Below are positions 32,597 to 40,619 of a stretch of DNA of 43,593 bases, piece after piece; positions within the stretch are counted from its first letter, which is position 1; every line of letters starts with the position of its first letter. The stretch is from NCBI GenBank assembly GCA_024639005.1, contig JAHEJD010000011.1:17837-61429 (forward strand). Direction: 5' to 3'. The position numbers and the translations under genes were made by a program. The notes under the pieces are model-generated. The model worked only from the letters and a program-made list of their open reading frames with translations. It did not search any database and had not been told where the DNA came from. The DNA is from Chromatiaceae bacterium (GTDB lineage Bacteria; Pseudomonadota; Gammaproteobacteria; Chromatiales; Chromatiaceae).

Positions 32597-33867
32597 TGTG
32601 GCACAGCCTGCGTGCCACCTATCTGTTCTATGCGCTCGGTGCACTGTATGTCGTGGCGCCGTTGCTCGCCTGGGGACTGCTGCTGGTATTGCTCTGGCGC
32701 ACCTGGCGTCACGGGCGCTGCAATCCGGCGCTGCCGGACGCCAGACTGCCTGTGGCCGTATGGCTGTGGATAGTTGGCATGTTGGTGATGCTCTTGGCGC
32801 TGATCGTGGGCCATCTCGATTTTCTGCTCGGCATCGGCACAACCGTCAAGTCAACTATCGGTTGGGCCAAGGGCTGGGCGCTACTGGCGATCTTCCCGTT
32901 GCTCGGCTGTCTGCGCATTCGGCCTCAGATCGTCTACCGCGCCGCCATGCACGTCTGTCTGCACACCCTGGTGCTGCTGCCATTTTTCGTCGGCGCCTGG
33001 CTGACCGGTCTACCGCAGACGCCCTATGTGTCGCCGCTGCAGGCTATCGGCGGCCCGGGACCCGAGTTCTTTGCGTTCAATCTCTATGAGATCGACCCAG
33101 GCTCCGGCAGCCCTCGGTGGCGGCTGTTTACCCCGTGGGCGCCGGCATTGGGTTTCGTTGCCAACATCTTTTTCATCTTCGCACTGCAAGAGAAGGATCG
33201 CACCTGGCGACGTATCGGGACCGTCGGCAGCGTTGTGATGATCCTGATGTCCGGCTCGCGCCTTGCGCTGCTGTCGTTGCTGATCGTTTGGGCGGCGGTC
33301 TGGATATTAGGCCACTTGCGGGGCGCGCTCGGCCCATTCTTTGCAGCAGCGGCAGCGGCGCTCGGCGGCCTGATCGCCATGCCGCTGCTCGACGTCTTGG
33401 AGCGCCTCTGGCAGGCGTTTCGTGCCGCTCGCGCAGATTCGACGCGCGTGCGCGAGACGCTGGGCCGTATCGCGCTGGACCGCTGGGCCAACGAGGCCCC
33501 GGTATGGGGGCACGGCATCGTCGAGCGCGGTCCGCACCTGGTGGAATTCATGCCGATCGGATCGCACCACAGCTGGTACGGACTGTTATTCGTCAAGGGC
33601 ATGGTTGGGGCGCTGGCGTTGGCCGTCCCGCTGCTGTTCAGCCTGGCGCAGTTGATCCGATGGAGCGGTCGCCTGCCGCTGGCGCGTGTCGCCTTGGCGG
33701 TGGTGCTGCTGCTGTTCCTGTACACCTTCGGTGAGAACCTGGAGATCCTCGCCTATCTGATTTGGCCGGCGCTGCTGGTGATCGGCACCGCCCATCGCGA
33801 CATCCACATCGCCACGACCACTACTGTAGATCGTTTTTCAAACCTGGGAGTACCTAAACATGCCTAG
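32551..33867 (+). CDS. O-antigen ligase/polymerase (Wzy-like) membrane protein
   Basis: A 438-residue multi-span membrane protein, about ten to twelve hydrophobic helices. The C-terminal half has the Wzy_C/WaaL-like pattern: short helices MILMSGSRLALLSLLIVW, then a large periplasmic loop with RETLGRIALDRWANEAPVWGHGI and HHSWYGLLFVKGMVGAL. It probably polymerises the repeat units. The ATG at 32551 overlaps the previous gene by 46 bp; a GTG at 32596 that overlaps the preceding stop by one base is a good alternative. Confidence 0.82.
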   Translation: MDTQTLLPETLEERVVWHSLRATYLFYALGALYVVAPLLAWGLLLVLLWRTWRHGRCNPALPDARLPVAVWLWIVGMLVMLLALIVGHLDFLLGIGTTVKSTIGWAKGWALLAIFPLLGCLRIRPQIVYRAAMHVCLHTLVLLPFFVGAWLTGLPQTPYVSPLQAIGGPGPEFFAFNLYEIDPGSGSPRWRLFTPWAPALGFVANIFFIFALQEKDRTWRRIGTVGSVVMILMSGSRLALLSLLIVWAAVWILGHLRGALGPFFAAAAAALGGLIAMPLLDVLERLWQAFRAARADSTRVRETLGRIALDRWANEAPVWGHGIVERGPHLVEFMPIGSHHSWYGLLFVKGMVGALALAVPLLFSLAQLIRWSGRLPLARVALAVVLLLFLYTFGENLEILAYLIWPALLVIGTAHRDIHIATTTTVDRFSNLGVPKHA

Positions 33868-34882
33868 AGTCAGTGTGATAATGCCCGTGTACAACGTCGA
33901 ACGCTTTGTCGGCGACGCCGTGCGATCCGTTCTCGCCCAGAGCTTCGGTGATTTCGAACTGCTGATCATCGACGACCTCTCACCCGACCGCAGCTGCGCC
34001 GTCTGCGAGGCCTTCGACGACCCGCGTATACGTATCATCCGCCACCGCGAAAATCGCGGCCTGGCCGGTGCGCGCAACACCGGGATTCGTCATGCGTGCG
34101 GTGAGCTGCTCGCCTTCCTCGACTCGGACGACAGCTGGACGCCGGAGAAACTGGCACTGCACGTCCAGCATCTCAGCGCACGCCCGGAGGTGGGGGTCTC
34201 GTTTAGCCGATCGGCATTCATCAACGAAGACGGTTCGCCGAATCACTGCTATCAGATGCCGCGACTCAGCGCCATCGAACCCGGCTACTACCTATGCCGC
34301 AACCCGATCGGCAACGGGTCAGCGCCGGTGATCCGGCGCCAGGTCCTGGAGCAGATCCGTTTCCAAGACGACCTGCATGGCAGCGTCGAGGACTGCTATT
34401 TCGATGAGCATCTGCGTCGCTCAGAAGACATCGAGTGCTGGATCCGCATCGCCCTTACGACGAAATGGGTGATCGAGGGTATCCCGCAGGCCCTCACGCT
34501 GTATCGCCTCAACGGAGGCGGCCTGTCTGCCAGCCTGTGGCAGCAGTTTGCCTCCTGGGAGCAGGTGATCGAGAAGACCCGCGGCTATGCGCCGACCTTC
34601 ATCGCGGCATGGGAGCGTCCGGCGCGTGCATTCCAGCTGCGCTATCTCGCACGCCAGGCGATTCGCCTGCATGACGGACCGATGGCCATACAGATAGTGC
34701 ACCGCGCCCTCGCCACCGACCCGCAGATCTTGCTGCAAGAACCGGGGCGGACGCTGACCACGCTGTGTGCCGCCTATCTGTTGCGGCTGTCGCCACGGCG
34801 CCTGTATGTCGCCATGGCACAGATCGCGCAACGGCTTATCGGCCGCCTGCAGGCGCGGCGCATCGGCCGCGATGTGGCGTAA
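33860..34882 (+). CDS. Family 2 glycosyltransferase
   Basis: A 340-residue GT-A fold glycosyltransferase. The N-terminus has VSVIMPVYNVERFVGDAVRS, the nucleotide-binding DD in LLIIDDLSPD, and the DxD-type metal site in LAFLDSDDSWTPEKL. The ED of VEDCYFDE in mid-protein may be the base region. The start overlaps the preceding gene by 8 bp with a GGGAG site. It is the last gene of the first EPS operon. Sugar donor and acceptor are unknown. Confidence 0.88.
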   Translation: MPRVSVIMPVYNVERFVGDAVRSVLAQSFGDFELLIIDDLSPDRSCAVCEAFDDPRIRIIRHRENRGLAGARNTGIRHACGELLAFLDSDDSWTPEKLALHVQHLSARPEVGVSFSRSAFINEDGSPNHCYQMPRLSAIEPGYYLCRNPIGNGSAPVIRRQVLEQIRFQDDLHGSVEDCYFDEHLRRSEDIECWIRIALTTKWVIEGIPQALTLYRLNGGGLSASLWQQFASWEQVIEKTRGYAPTFIAAWERPARAFQLRYLARQAIRLHDGPMAIQIVHRALATDPQILLQEPGRTLTTLCAAYLLRLSPRRLYVAMAQIAQRLIGRLQARRIGRDVA

Positions 34883-34896
34883 GGCCCGGGGCTTTT
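34881..34896 (+). terminator. Weak candidate terminator after the GT2 gene
   Basis: AAGGCC-CGG-GGCTTT folds into a short stem (one G-U pair) overlapping a T run, directly after the stop. It could end or attenuate the first EPS transcript before the second sigma-54 promoter. Confidence 0.35.
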
Positions 34897-34921
34897 TGCA
34901 AAGACTCTTGCAGATTGCAAA
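34893..34921. promoter_or_regulatory. LuxO-type enhancer sites upstream of the second EPS operon
   Basis: TTGCAGATTGCAA (34908-34920) is an exact TTGCA-N3-TGCAA operator. A half-site, TTTTTGCAAAG (34893-34903), lies immediately before it. The distance to the predicted start (about 35033) is about 120 bp. Confidence 0.7.
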
Positions 34922-35006
34922 ACAGTCTGCGTGGGGGCCCAGGCGACGGACTGCCTGATCGTTTCTATAGCTTTTAATTTCAACTACTTAGATCTTTTCT
35001 CACAAT

Positions 35007-35022
35007 TGGCACGAAGGTCGCA
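35007..35022 (+). promoter_or_regulatory. Sigma-54 promoter of the second EPS operon
   Basis: TGGCACGAAGGTCGCA has a perfect -24 box and GC (35020-35021) 12 bp after GG. The predicted start is about 35033, leaving a leader of about 36 nt. Confidence 0.8.
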
Positions 35023-35068
35023 AACAGTCTGTGAAAGACAGCTTTCAACGCTTTAGGGAATGTCAACC

Positions 35069-36586
35069 ATGACACAGACTGACCGAGAGAACCTGGCCCG
35101 TTTAACAGCTGAGACGGTGCTGACAATGGACAACCACGTGCCCGAATCGACAACGCGACCAGCTCGAGATGCGTTGCAGCTGTTCGGCCTGGAGATCAGC
35201 AATACCAGCATGCCCCAGGCGGTTGACTGGATCGTGCGGCGGGTGCAGCGCAAACAACCGGCGCTGCTCAATTTCGTCAACGCGCATTGCCTGAACGTCG
35301 CCTGCCGCAATACGGCCTATCGCCGCGCCCTCGGGCGCTCCACCCGTCTGTTGCCGGATGGCAGCGGGGTGAAGCTGGCGCTGCGCCTCAAGGGTGAAAA
35401 CCTGATCGAGAACCTCAACGGCACCGACCTGTTCCCGCCCCTGTGCGCTGCGGCGCAACGCCATGGTCTGTCGCTTTATCTCCTCGGCGCGGCACCGGGT
35501 GTCGCCGCGCGCATGGCCGACAATATGCAGCGGCGCTATCCTGGACTGCGAATAGCCGGAACCCAGCATGGCTTTTTCGAGGCGGCACATGACGCCGCCG
35601 TCGTCGCCGATATCAACCGCTCCGGCGCCGATATCCTGCTGGTTGCGATGGGCGTGCCGCGCCAGGAACTGTGGCTTGTACAGCACCAGGACCGCCTGCA
35701 GACGACGGTGAACATGGGCGTCGGTGGCCTGTTCGATTTCTATTCAGGACGCATCCGCCGGGCGCCATGGTGGCTGCGGCGCCTGGGCATGGAGTGGACC
35801 TGGCGTCTGTTGCAGGAGCCAGCGCGGATGTGGCGCCGTTATCTCCTCGGCAACCCCGAGTTCGTGCTGCGCGCGCTGTTCCATGCAATGCGGACGCCAC
35901 ACCGACAGGCGCCACTCGACGGGCTGCGCCAGAGCTATCTCAAGGCGTCTGGCCGACGCCTGTGCTGGTGGCTTTCCAGACGGGCAACGCCATTTGGCAG
36001 ACGCACACTGGATGTTGTCGGGGCAGGGCTGGCGCTGCTGCTCGCCGGCCCGCTGATGGCGGCTGCGGCGCTCGCCATTCGCCTGGAATCACCAGGCCCA
36101 GTGTTCTTCCATCAGGATCGGGTGGGCCAGCGCGGCAAGACTTTCCGGCTATGGAAATTTCGTTCGATGTATCTCGATGCCGAGGCACGCAAGGCGGAAC
36201 TGACAAACGAGAACCAGATGGCCGGGGGCGTGCTGTTCAAGATCAAACGGGATCCGCGCATCACCCGTGTCGGCCGTATCCTGCGGCGCTTCTCTATCGA
36301 TGAGCTGCCGCAGTTGTGGAACGTCATGCGCGGCGACATGGCGTTGGTGGGTCCGCGTCCGGCATTGCCTGCCGAGGTGGCTCAGTACTCGCTCATGGAC
36401 CGGAACCGCCTGCTGACCCGGCCTGGAATCACCTGCATTTGGCAGGTCTCCGGGCGCTCCAACATCCCCTTCGAAGGTCAGGTGGCGATGGACCTGGAGT
36501 ATATCCACAAGGCGACGCTGAGCACCGATCTGAAGCTGCTGTTGAAAACCGTGCCCGCTGTGATCAGCGGGCATGGCGCCTATTGA
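35069..36586 (+). CDS. Fusion: WecG/TagA glycosyltransferase plus priming sugar-phosphate transferase
   Basis: A 505-residue two-domain protein. The first part (about 35-225) is a WecG/TagA/CpsF (GT26) glycosyltransferase, with NFVNAHCLNVACRN, LPDGSGVKLAL, NGTDLFPPL and GVPRQELWL. The second part (about 300-505) is a bacterial sugar transferase (WcaJ/PglC-type monotopic phosphoglycosyl transferase) with a re-entrant helix (LALLLAGPLMAAAALAI), WKFRSM, and the catalytic Asp-Glu in SIDELPQLWNV, then GDMALVGPRPALP. It could both prime undecaprenyl phosphate and add the second sugar. The ATG at 35069 is preferred over 35060 because the AGGGA site is 9 bases away. Confidence 0.9.
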   Translation: MTQTDRENLARLTAETVLTMDNHVPESTTRPARDALQLFGLEISNTSMPQAVDWIVRRVQRKQPALLNFVNAHCLNVACRNTAYRRALGRSTRLLPDGSGVKLALRLKGENLIENLNGTDLFPPLCAAAQRHGLSLYLLGAAPGVAARMADNMQRRYPGLRIAGTQHGFFEAAHDAAVVADINRSGADILLVAMGVPRQELWLVQHQDRLQTTVNMGVGGLFDFYSGRIRRAPWWLRRLGMEWTWRLLQEPARMWRRYLLGNPEFVLRALFHAMRTPHRQAPLDGLRQSYLKASGRRLCWWLSRRATPFGRRTLDVVGAGLALLLAGPLMAAAALAIRLESPGPVFFHQDRVGQRGKTFRLWKFRSMYLDAEARKAELTNENQMAGGVLFKIKRDPRITRVGRILRRFSIDELPQLWNVMRGDMALVGPRPALPAEVAQYSLMDRNRLLTRPGITCIWQVSGRSNIPFEGQVAMDLEYIHKATLSTDLKLLLKTVPAVISGHGAY

Positions 36587-36604
36587 TTGAGTCCGGAGAA
36601 AATC

Positions 36605-38074
36605 ATGCAAGCCGTAGTCTTTGCCGATCGTCATGGTGCCGAACTGGCCCCGCTGTGCGACAACCTGTGCCCGGCGCTATTGAGCCTCGCCAATCTCCCG
36701 GTGCTGCAATACACCATCGAGGATCTGGCGCGCGCCGGTGTGACCGAGATCCTGCTGGTGGTGTCCGACGACGCTGCGCGAGTCGAGTCCGTATTCGGCG
36801 ACGGCGCTATGTGGGGCGTTTGTATCCGCTATCTCTTGTCGCGCGGCGAAGAGTCGCCGACGCGCCTGCTGGCGCGCTTTGGCTCACTGCTGCGCACGCC
36901 ATTCGTCGCCGCGCGCGGTGATGTGTTCCGCAGCGCCGCCTGTAGCGAGCTTCTGGGCGTCGCCAACGACCAGCCGGGGCCGGTGGTGAGTGCCGCGCTG
37001 GACGGCTCGCCGATCGGACTGGGTCTGGTCCGCGAGTGGCCGACCGCCTTACCTGACCTCGACTGGCCGATGCGGAGCAAGCACTGCGCAGACCAGGCGC
37101 CAGTGCATCTCAAGCAGGCCTTGTTCTCCCCGCTGGATCATCTGGCATCCTTTCACCGGGCTGTCTTAGAGCTCGCCGTGCCGACCCAGTCCGCACTGGG
37201 GCGGCCCGGCGCGGAGCTGGCGCCCGGGCTGCGGGTCGGGCGACTCAGTAAGGTCGATCCCGGGAGTCTTGCATCCGGCAGCCTCGCCGTCGGCGAACAG
37301 AGCTGGGTGCACAAGACAGCACACATCAACGGCCCTTGCGTGATCGGCAGCGATTGCTACATCGATCGTGACGTGCGGATAGACAACAGCGTGGTGATGC
37401 CCGGCAGCTACATCGGTGAGAACCTCGAGGTGACGAATGCCATCGTTGCCGGCAGCACGCTGATCCGCGTCGACCTTGGCGCGCAGATTGTGGTCGATGA
37501 GAACCAGTTGCTGTCGAACAATGACAGCGAGTTCGCGGGCAGGTTTCGGCAGTGGCCGGCGCGCATGATCGGCGCGGCACTGTTGCTCCTAACGCTACCC
37601 TTGTGGCCGCTGGCGCTGCTTGCGTCGAGCATTCCATCGGCAAGAGCCCCGTTGAGCTCCAGGGAGATCCTCAGCAATCGCCGCCAGGCCGGTCACGGCT
37701 CACGGCGACGCCCGACGATCAAGGCCTGGCTTTTCAGTACACGCAGCCCGCTGTTGCGCCACCTGCCGATGTTGTGGCTGGTCGCCCGCGGTGATCTGCA
37801 GTTCTTCGGAACGCGGCCAATACCGCCGGCTCCTGGAGATCGAGACACTCAAACCCGCGGCTGGCTGGACGGTTCAGCCACCGGCGGCCTGCTCGGACCG
37901 GCTCAGCTGTTCCTGTCTGCAGACGCGCCTGAAGAGCAGATCCGACTTTGCGAACTCGAGTTCGTCGCCGACCGTGGTCTGCCTGCGCTGCGTCGACGGC
38001 TCGGTGCAGCTGCAAGCCTGCTGTTCCATCCCCGTGCCTGGTGGCCGGCGCACGACACCCTCGGAGGTTCCTGA
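36605..38074 (+). CDS. Degenerate nucleotidyltransferase/left-handed helix/sugar-transferase-like protein
   Basis: A 489-residue protein with three parts. Residues 1-210 look like a sugar-nucleotidyltransferase fold (LANLPVLQYTIEDLARAGVTEILLVV), but the GGxGTRL signature is missing. Residues about 225-305 show imperfect left-handed beta-helix hexapeptides (HINGPCVIGSDCYIDRDVRI). A hydrophobic helix (about 322-341) leads to a segment like the priming transferases: LRHLPMLWLVARGDLQFFGT then RPIP, with Arg385-His386 where the catalytic Asp-Glu would be. Both catalytic centres therefore appear lost, pointing to a scaffold or regulator of EPS assembly. The ATG at 36605 has a GGAGAAAA site; the next gene starts 1 bp after the stop. 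Confidence 0.75.
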   Translation: MQAVVFADRHGAELAPLCDNLCPALLSLANLPVLQYTIEDLARAGVTEILLVVSDDAARVESVFGDGAMWGVCIRYLLSRGEESPTRLLARFGSLLRTPFVAARGDVFRSAACSELLGVANDQPGPVVSAALDGSPIGLGLVREWPTALPDLDWPMRSKHCADQAPVHLKQALFSPLDHLASFHRAVLELAVPTQSALGRPGAELAPGLRVGRLSKVDPGSLASGSLAVGEQSWVHKTAHINGPCVIGSDCYIDRDVRIDNSVVMPGSYIGENLEVTNAIVAGSTLIRVDLGAQIVVDENQLLSNNDSEFAGRFRQWPARMIGAALLLLTLPLWPLALLASSIPSARAPLSSREILSNRRQAGHGSRRRPTIKAWLFSTRSPLLRHLPMLWLVARGDLQFFGTRPIPPAPGDRDTQTRGWLDGSATGGLLGPAQLFLSADAPEEQIRLCELEFVADRGLPALRRRLGAAASLLFHPRAWWPAHDTLGGS

Positions 38075-38075
38075 G

Positions 38076-39413
38076 ATGACCTCTGCATCCACGCTGACGG
38101 TCGCGGCGCCTGGGCAGAGCGGCCGACTGTTGTCAGCCCGCCGGCTGTCGACCAGCGCTATGCATGCAACGCTGGTCAGGATCCTCGGGCCGGCCAGCTC
38201 GTTTGCGATGGCAATGATCCTGGCGAGTGCACTCGGTGCCGCCGGATCGGGTGTCTTCTATGTGGCCCTGACCCTGGTCACTGCATTGGCGATTCTGGCC
38301 AAGTTCGGTCTCGAGACCGCACTGCAGCGCTTCGTAGGCGCAGAGCGAGGTAGTGACCGCATGCCCGCCGTCATCGGCATCTATCGGCAGGCGTTGAAGA
38401 TCAGCATCAGCCTGGCCGCATTGATCAGCGCTCTGTGCATTGTCGCGGCCGCGCCGATCGCGCGCAGCGTGCTGGACGACCCGAATCAGGCGGACCTTGT
38501 CCGCGTGCTGGGCCTGCTGATCCTGCCCTACACCCTGCTCGGCGTTCATTCGGCAATGCTGAAGGCCTTGGCCAGACCGGCCTGGGGCGGCTTCTTCGAG
38601 GCAGCAGCCTGGCCGTTGCTTACGCTGAGCCTGACGGCGCTGGGTCTGCTGCACGGCGCGCTATCGCCTTACGCGATTGCCGTCATCTATCTGCTGGCCT
38701 CACTGCTCGCCGCCGCGGGCTCCTATGCAATGGTCCGCAGCCGCCTGCCGCGCGGTATTCGAGCAGCGCCGATGCCGGCGAGCACCCTGTACAGCAGCTG
38801 TATATCGCTGACCGGCGTGGAGCTGATCAACTATGCCCTGCTGTGGTTACCCTTTATCCTGCTGCCCGCGCTCGCCGGCGCCGATGAGGCGGGCCTCTAC
38901 AACGTGAGCCACCGACTCGCGGCGCAACTCGGTCTGTTGATGCTGGTCGTCGCCTCTATCACCTCTGCCCGATTTGCCGACCACTATCGGCAGCGCCACC
39001 TTGTTGATCTGCGCAGACTGGCCGGACGCGCGACGCGTACGCTGCTCATGTTCGGGCTGCCGGCGACGATCGTCTTATTGCTCTGGGGTGAGCAGATTCT
39101 GCACATTTTTGGCGTCGAGTTCGTCGCTGCAGCCAGCGCGCTGCGCATCCTGGTGATTGGGCAGCTGATCAATCTCGCCACCGGTCCGGTCGGCTATCTC
39201 TTGGCGATGACGGGCCAAGAACGCCTGTTGCGCAATGTCCTGCTGGCGACCGTGAGTCTGCTGCTGCCGATGGCGTTGCTGCTGATCCCACCATTCGGTG
39301 CCACCGGCGCCGCCATCGCGGTGTCCGCTGCCATCGTCTTCCATAACCTCATATGCAGCCGCTTGGTCTCGCAGCGCCTGGGCCTGCCGTTTTTCCTCGC
39401 ATTCGCCCGTTGA
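38076..39413 (+). CDS. Wzx-like polysaccharide flippase
   Basis: A 445-residue membrane protein of the MOP/PST flippase type with about 12 helices. The pattern VRILGPASSFAMAMILASALGAAGSGVFYVALTL-like N-terminus (residues about 30-65), ARFADHYRQRH after helix 10 and FGVEFVAAASALRILVIGQL near the end are typical. It should move lipid-linked repeat units across the inner membrane for the polymerase. The ATG at 38076 follows GGAGG and starts right after the previous stop; longer upstream frame is the previous gene in another frame. Confidence 0.86.
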   Translation: MTSASTLTVAAPGQSGRLLSARRLSTSAMHATLVRILGPASSFAMAMILASALGAAGSGVFYVALTLVTALAILAKFGLETALQRFVGAERGSDRMPAVIGIYRQALKISISLAALISALCIVAAAPIARSVLDDPNQADLVRVLGLLILPYTLLGVHSAMLKALARPAWGGFFEAAAWPLLTLSLTALGLLHGALSPYAIAVIYLLASLLAAAGSYAMVRSRLPRGIRAAPMPASTLYSSCISLTGVELINYALLWLPFILLPALAGADEAGLYNVSHRLAAQLGLLMLVVASITSARFADHYRQRHLVDLRRLAGRATRTLLMFGLPATIVLLLWGEQILHIFGVEFVAAASALRILVIGQLINLATGPVGYLLAMTGQERLLRNVLLATVSLLLPMALLLIPPFGATGAAIAVSAAIVFHNLICSRLVSQRLGLPFFLAFAR

Positions 39414-39430
39414 TGGGCACAAGGAGTACC

Positions 39431-40429
39431 ATGCACTATCGTCCCGTCTTCGTCGCCGGCTGTGACCGCAGCGGCACTACACTGCTCGGCGACCTCCTCG
39501 GCAACAGCCGCTGGTCGATCACCACACCTGAGTCGCAGTTCCTTCACGATCTGCTTATCCAAATCGGCCTCGGCAGCTTCCGCAGCCCCGAGGTGGCCGC
39601 ATCCTGGCTGCAGAAACATTTTCGCTTCGTCGCCTGGGATATGCCGTTGACACTGCGTGAACTGGCTGGCCTGATCGACCTCAAGAGACCGCGCCTAACC
39701 ATAGAAAACCTGCTTGCCGAATATGTTCGGCATGTCCATCCGGACAAGATCGGCGCGGACGTCTGGATTGACCATACGCCTGATAATTTCAAGTATCAGA
39801 CAATGCTCAAGAATCTGTTTCCCGAGGCGCGTTTCATTCACATCGTGCGGGATGGCCGTGCCGTTTGTGCGTCGATCAAGCCGCTGGAATGGGGGCCGAA
39901 CAATGCCTATATGGCGTCGCGTCACTGGGCGACACGCCTAAGCGAGGCCATGGCGGTCGAGGTGGCCGAGGGTGCCAACTGTCTGCGGGTACGCTTCGAG
40001 GACCTGCTGCAGGATCCGGATGATGTCCTCCAGCGAATATGCCGCTTCATCGACCTACCGTTCGAAACCACGCTGCTGAGCGGGGGCGGCCTGATGTTGC
40101 CCGAGTTCACTCGCAGTCAGCATCGATTGGTCGGCAGGCCGCTCGACGGCTCGCGCGCCGAACGCTGGCGTCGCACGCTCCGCAAAGGTGAGATTCGCGA
40201 TTTCGAAAGCTATCCGCTGGCGCACACACTGCTCACCCAGTTGGGCTACCGGACCGAGTTTGCGGATCCTCCTCAGCTGTCATCGCTGCGCGTCTTCATG
40301 CGCTATTGTCACGAGTTCGTGCACAACATAGTGCACCGCAGCCGCCATCGCAGCATGGAGGCGCGTGCCCTCTCCGCGTATCGCAAGCTACTCAACCGGT
40401 CGTTGTCACAGTTGTCGATTCAAGACTGA
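39431..40429 (+). CDS. Sulfotransferase family protein
   Basis: A 332-residue PAPS-dependent sulfotransferase. The 5'-phosphosulfate loop FVAGCDRSGTTLLGDLLG is at about residues 6-23 and the 3'-phosphate motif IVRDGRAVCASIKPLEW in mid-protein; FEDLLQDPDDVLQRIC and FIDLPFE are also family-like. The ATG at 39431 with AAGGAG upstream begins just before the loop. As the last gene of the EPS operon, it probably sulfates the exopolysaccharide or its precursor; another acceptor cannot be excluded. Confidence 0.87.
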   Translation: MHYRPVFVAGCDRSGTTLLGDLLGNSRWSITTPESQFLHDLLIQIGLGSFRSPEVAASWLQKHFRFVAWDMPLTLRELAGLIDLKRPRLTIENLLAEYVRHVHPDKIGADVWIDHTPDNFKYQTMLKNLFPEARFIHIVRDGRAVCASIKPLEWGPNNAYMASRHWATRLSEAMAVEVAEGANCLRVRFEDLLQDPDDVLQRICRFIDLPFETTLLSGGGLMLPEFTRSQHRLVGRPLDGSRAERWRRTLRKGEIRDFESYPLAHTLLTQLGYRTEFADPPQLSSLRVFMRYCHEFVHNIVHRSRHRSMEARALSAYRKLLNRSLSQLSIQD

Positions 40430-40619
40430 TTTCGCCGAGGAGACTGCATGCAGGAAATCCCCTTCGTCGGTCCGACGGTACCTACTCGCTGTCGTTATGC
40501 ATTTCGGGCCTGCAGCCGAACCAGGGGGCACAGAGGGTTTGGGGAGTCGAGGGCAGACCGGCGGCAGACGCGCCCGGATTTGATGCTAAGGTGCGTCGAC
40601 CTACAGATTTACCGAAGCC

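Noticed and set aside
29601-40429. PEP-CTERM/exosortase-type EPS locus
   Set aside because: A sigma-54 activator next to EPS genes first suggested this, but no exosortase, PEP-CTERM protein or PrsT/PrsK-type gene is present in the window.
40448-40560. Frame beginning MQEIPFVGPTVPTR with a GGAG site, reminiscent of a phage structural protein start
   Set aside because: After about 14 residues all resemblance ends in every frame, and the rest overlaps the OPT gene; too little to call a remnant.
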